In this document: one piece after another, positions 62,050 through 64,000 of the stretch
Layout: every line of letters starts with the position of its first letter
Numbering within the stretch: position 1 is the stretch's first letter
Assembly (NCBI GenBank): GCA_964556565.1
Contig: CAZKWF010000001.1
Span: 62,001 to 126,000 of the forward strand
Length of the DNA: 64,000 bases
Source of the DNA: SOJZ01 sp964556565
GTDB lineage: Archaea; Thermoproteota; Bathyarchaeia; Bathyarchaeales; Bathyarchaeaceae
Direction of reading: 5' to 3'
Notes under the pieces: generated by a model
What the model was told of the DNA's origin: nothing
What the model saw: only the letters and a program-made list of their open reading frames with translations
Databases searched by the model: none
Program-made: the position numbers and the translations under genes

Positions 62050-62847
62050 TTGCATGTGGTTGCATTGCCTAAAACAAGAATCGGTTTATCCATGCTCTTC
62101 TGCCTTGGAACCCCCTTCTCCTCTCTTATGAAACGCCTCAACACCATTGACATATCTCACGTGGAACTTCTAGACGAGGGTTTACATACGCTTAACGGCA
62201 GACGAGTAAATGCTCTGAAGAAGATAGTTCAATCCCGTGACCTTGAGCTGTCGCTTCACTCACCATTTGCAGACATCAACATAGCTTCTCCCAGCCCGGT
62301 TTTGCGAAGGACGATTTTGAAGCGACAAGAAAAATCCATTTCTTATGCATCTCAACTTGGTTGTCGACTATGGGTTTTTCACCCCGGCTTAAAGACGGCG
62401 GTCAGCCCCTTTTATCCCGGGTTAGAATGGCGGCTGAACTTGGATTCAGTACACACATTGTTAAGAATTGCCAAGAAACACGGTGTGGAAATAGCGATTG
62501 AGAATGTTCCTGAGCCATATCCGTTTCTAATGAAGAGCGTACAAGACTTTTCACGTTTCTTCAACGAGTTCGACGAAGACATAGGATTAGTGTTTGACAT
62601 AGGGCATGCGAACATCAATCGTCAGATTCAGGATTTCATCGCACGTTTTTCTGATAAGATCGTCCACGTACATGCAAGTGATAATGATGGAGCTGGTGAT
62701 CGGCATCTTGGAATAGGATATGGAACCGTAGACTGGAGTAGTGTTGCGAAGGCGCTTGAGAAAGTCAAATACAATGGGCTTATCATCTTGGAATCGGTAG
62801 AACATGTGGGCGAAAGTCTTCAAAAACTGCAGAAACTTTTCACCTAA
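62050..62847 (+). CDS. TIM-barrel protein (xylose isomerase-like / endonuclease IV superfamily)
   Basis: 265 residues, first start TTG 62050 (GTG 62056 possible). ISHVELLDEGLHTLNGRRV, SLHSPFADINIASP, LWVFHPGLK, IAIENVPEPYPFLMKSV, LVFDIGHANI, VHVHASDNDGAGDRHLGIGYGTVDW and LILESVE are the metal-binding strands (His, Glu, Asp, His, Glu) of the superfamily. Sugar-phosphate isomerase/epimerase is the usual call, yet endonuclease IV is built the same way. The gene abuts UPF0201 and converges on RNase Z with a 4-base overlap of the frames. Confidence 0.78.
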   Translation: MHVVALPKTRIGLSMLFCLGTPFSSLMKRLNTIDISHVELLDEGLHTLNGRRVNALKKIVQSRDLELSLHSPFADINIASPSPVLRRTILKRQEKSISYASQLGCRLWVFHPGLKTAVSPFYPGLEWRLNLDSVHTLLRIAKKHGVEIAIENVPEPYPFLMKSVQDFSRFFNEFDEDIGLVFDIGHANINRQIQDFIARFSDKIVHVHASDNDGAGDRHLGIGYGTVDWSSVAKALEKVKYNGLIILESVEHVGESLQKLQKLFT

Positions 62848-63767
62848 GCGTCTAGGAGAGGAAGGTCAATCTTCATGAAGTCTTCGGCCACATCTACGCG
62901 AGGGAACGTCTTCTTCGCTTGTTCAAGCAAGAGATCAGCTGTCTTGTATCGTGCACTGATGTGAGTTAATACCAGCCGCTTAGCCTTCGCTTTTTTCGCA
63001 ATTTCTGCTGCTTGGCTGGGGGTAGAGTGCCCGTCCTCTTCAGCTTTCTCCCATAATTCGTCATCAAACGTGGCGTCATGAATCAACAAGTCCGCGCCTT
63101 CAGCGAACTTTATGATGCTTTTTAAAATCTTGGTGTCCCCTGTATAGACGACTTTCCTTCCGGGGCGTGGAGAACCCAACACTTCTTCAGGCTTGACAAT
63201 TCGTCCATTTGGAAGCTTGACTATTGAACTATGCTGTAGTTTTGACCATAAGGGCCCTTCCGGAATCCCTAAAGATTTTGCTTTCTTTGGATAGAATTTT
63301 CCCGGTCGAGATTTTTCCACAAGCGCATAGCCCAGACCTGGAATCACATGTTCCGTCCAAATCGTATCCACTTCGTATTCTTTCTCCTCACAGACCACGC
63401 CAGCGTCTTCAATTTCAGAAATTTCTATGGGAAAAGTGAGCACAAACTGAACAGTTTGCTTAATCGCTTCCACGAATGCTTTAATCCCTCGAGGTCCGTA
63501 AATCTCCAGTTTCCTTTCCCTGTCCAACAAAGACATGGTTTGAAGAAGCCCAGGCAAACCAAGCACGTGGTCTCCATGCATATGCGTAATGAAAACTTTC
63601 ATTTTTCGATGAAAGCTCACCTTAGCCTTGATCATCTGTCTTTGAACACCTTCGCCGCAGTCAAATAGGAGAATTCCACCTTTTCGTTGAACAACAATAG
63701 CTGGCAGGCTTCTCTTAGGCGTTGGGATGCTTCCCGCGGTTCCTAGAAAGACAACACGTAAGCTCAT
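62844..63767 (-). CDS. rnz: Ribonuclease Z (tRNA 3' endonuclease)
   Basis: 307 residues from ATG 63767, one base after the preceding stop. LRVVFLGTAGSIPTPKRSLPAIVV, LFDCGEGVQRQM, the metal site HMHGDHVLGLPGLLQTM (H-x-H-x-D-H), YTGDTK, LIHDATFDDELWEKAEEDGHSTPSQAAEIA and LTHISARY match RNase Z throughout. It cuts pre-tRNA 3' trailers just after the discriminator, before CCA addition. It lies in a run with the Trm11-like gene, all on the minus strand. Confidence 0.95.
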   Translation of the reverse strand: MSLRVVFLGTAGSIPTPKRSLPAIVVQRKGGILLFDCGEGVQRQMIKAKVSFHRKMKVFITHMHGDHVLGLPGLLQTMSLLDRERKLEIYGPRGIKAFVEAIKQTVQFVLTFPIEISEIEDAGVVCEEKEYEVDTIWTEHVIPGLGYALVEKSRPGKFYPKKAKSLGIPEGPLWSKLQHSSIVKLPNGRIVKPEEVLGSPRPGRKVVYTGDTKILKSIIKFAEGADLLIHDATFDDELWEKAEEDGHSTPSQAAEIAKKAKAKRLVLTHISARYKTADLLLEQAKKTFPRVDVAEDFMKIDLPLLDA

Positions 63768-63768
63768 T

Positions 63769-64000
63769 TCAAGTCCTCTCAAAGACAACTATCTCTCTTG
63801 TCAAGCTTCTGTGTACGTACACAAAATGAGACTCTACTTGCTTAAAACCTAGCTGTTCGCCAATTTCACCTATCTTTATTGATTTTGGAGATGCCATACA
63901 GATTCGCTGTCCCTTCGGAAGTTTGTCATCTATCGTTGACAGCGTATCCTCAACAATCTGCCGAGTGTTCCATCCAAGCGTTGTTGCCAATTTGCCATAA
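63769..64000 (-). CDS. Trm11-like tRNA (guanine-10) methyltransferase, C-terminus
   Basis: The last 76 residues; the gene enters from the right edge of the window. The visible end (WNTRQIVEDTLSTIDDKLPKGQRICMASPKSIKIGEIGEQ, then FKQVESHFVYVHRSLTREIVVFER) matches what I know of archaeal TrmG10/Trm11 enzymes, which methylate G10 of tRNA. The catalytic NPPY motif would lie in the missing part, so this rests on the tail. Its stop is one base before the RNase Z start, tightly coupling the two tRNA genes. Confidence 0.6.
   Translation of the reverse strand, partial: YGKLATTLGWNTRQIVEDTLSTIDDKLPKGQRICMASPKSIKIGEIGEQLGFKQVESHFVYVHRSLTREIVVFERT

Noticed and set aside
1..64000. CRISPR array, insertion sequence or rRNA
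   Set aside because: No evenly spaced repeat with unique spacers, no transposase or integrase motifs and no rRNA stretches were found on either strand.

Overview
The window reads as one contiguous piece of an archaeal chromosome. Supporting signs are ribosomal protein S30e, a proteasome beta subunit, an archaeal class I CCA-adding enzyme, the UPF0200/UPF0201 pair, archaeal NadM, many KaiC/RAD55-type proteins, TATA-box promoters and GGTGAT/GGAGG ribosome sites with frequent GTG and TTG starts. Gene content resembles uncultivated Thermoproteota of the Bathyarchaeia type; that placement is inference. No rRNA, CRISPR array, transposase or integrase was seen.

Layout. 1-2 kb: 5' end of an Asp/Glu racemase-like gene, a parvulin and a DEAD-box helicase. 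2-7.1 kb: an MFS permease, then a minus-strand methylmalonyl-CoA mutase block (large subunit, B12 subunit, MeaB GTPase, cobalamin adenosyltransferase). 7.1-9.3 kb: long non-coding stretches around a DUF5678/retropepsin-like pair. 9-15.8 kb: a DNA-repair-flavoured block (nuclease-like protein, divergent family B polymerase, small helical protein, RecA-like paralogue without a P-loop, two DUF72 genes), bracketed by two near-identical copies of a tiny membrane protein.

16-25.2 kb is the most unusual part. A type II restriction-modification pair, whose methyltransferase carries an N-terminal DCD-like domain, lies beside a compact six-gene operon: PLD-type nuclease, AAA ATPase, HerA-like translocase, unknown protein, winged-helix protein and a free-standing intein-like Hint/LAGLIDADG protein. 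This operon converges, one base apart, on a gene for a second AAA ATPase. I recognise no described system with this gene set and propose it as a candidate new anti-mobile-element system; this is inference from domains and context.

25.5-34 kb: amidohydrolase, S30e, two secreted proteins (one with calcium-binding thrombospondin type 3 repeats), small zinc-ribbon proteins, a Ni/Co exporter and a second MFS permease. 34-37 kb: NadC, a glycosyltransferase and a NIF3-like protein. 37-43.6 kb: two pseudo-KaiC proteins (one is a 1307-residue repeat protein) and one intact KaiC. 43.8-53.3 kb: a bactofilin-like solenoid, transporters, an FAH-family hydrolase, AMMECR1, a large surface protein and a MacB-like ABC pair. 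53.3-57.5 kb: proteasome beta, PncC and NadM, an ArsR-like regulator with an inverted-repeat operator, and a SAM hydrolase-like enzyme. 58-64 kb: a kinase, tRNA-Pro(GGG) and a tRNA-maturation set (CCA-adding enzyme, ThpR, RNase Z, Trm11-like C-terminus) with UPF0200/UPF0201 and a TIM-barrel protein.

Two recurrent non-coding signals stand out: about a dozen TGCATGCA palindromes confined to intergenic DNA, and a CTCTCT...TAGRCCCCCTA element found upstream of both the mutase and S30e genes.
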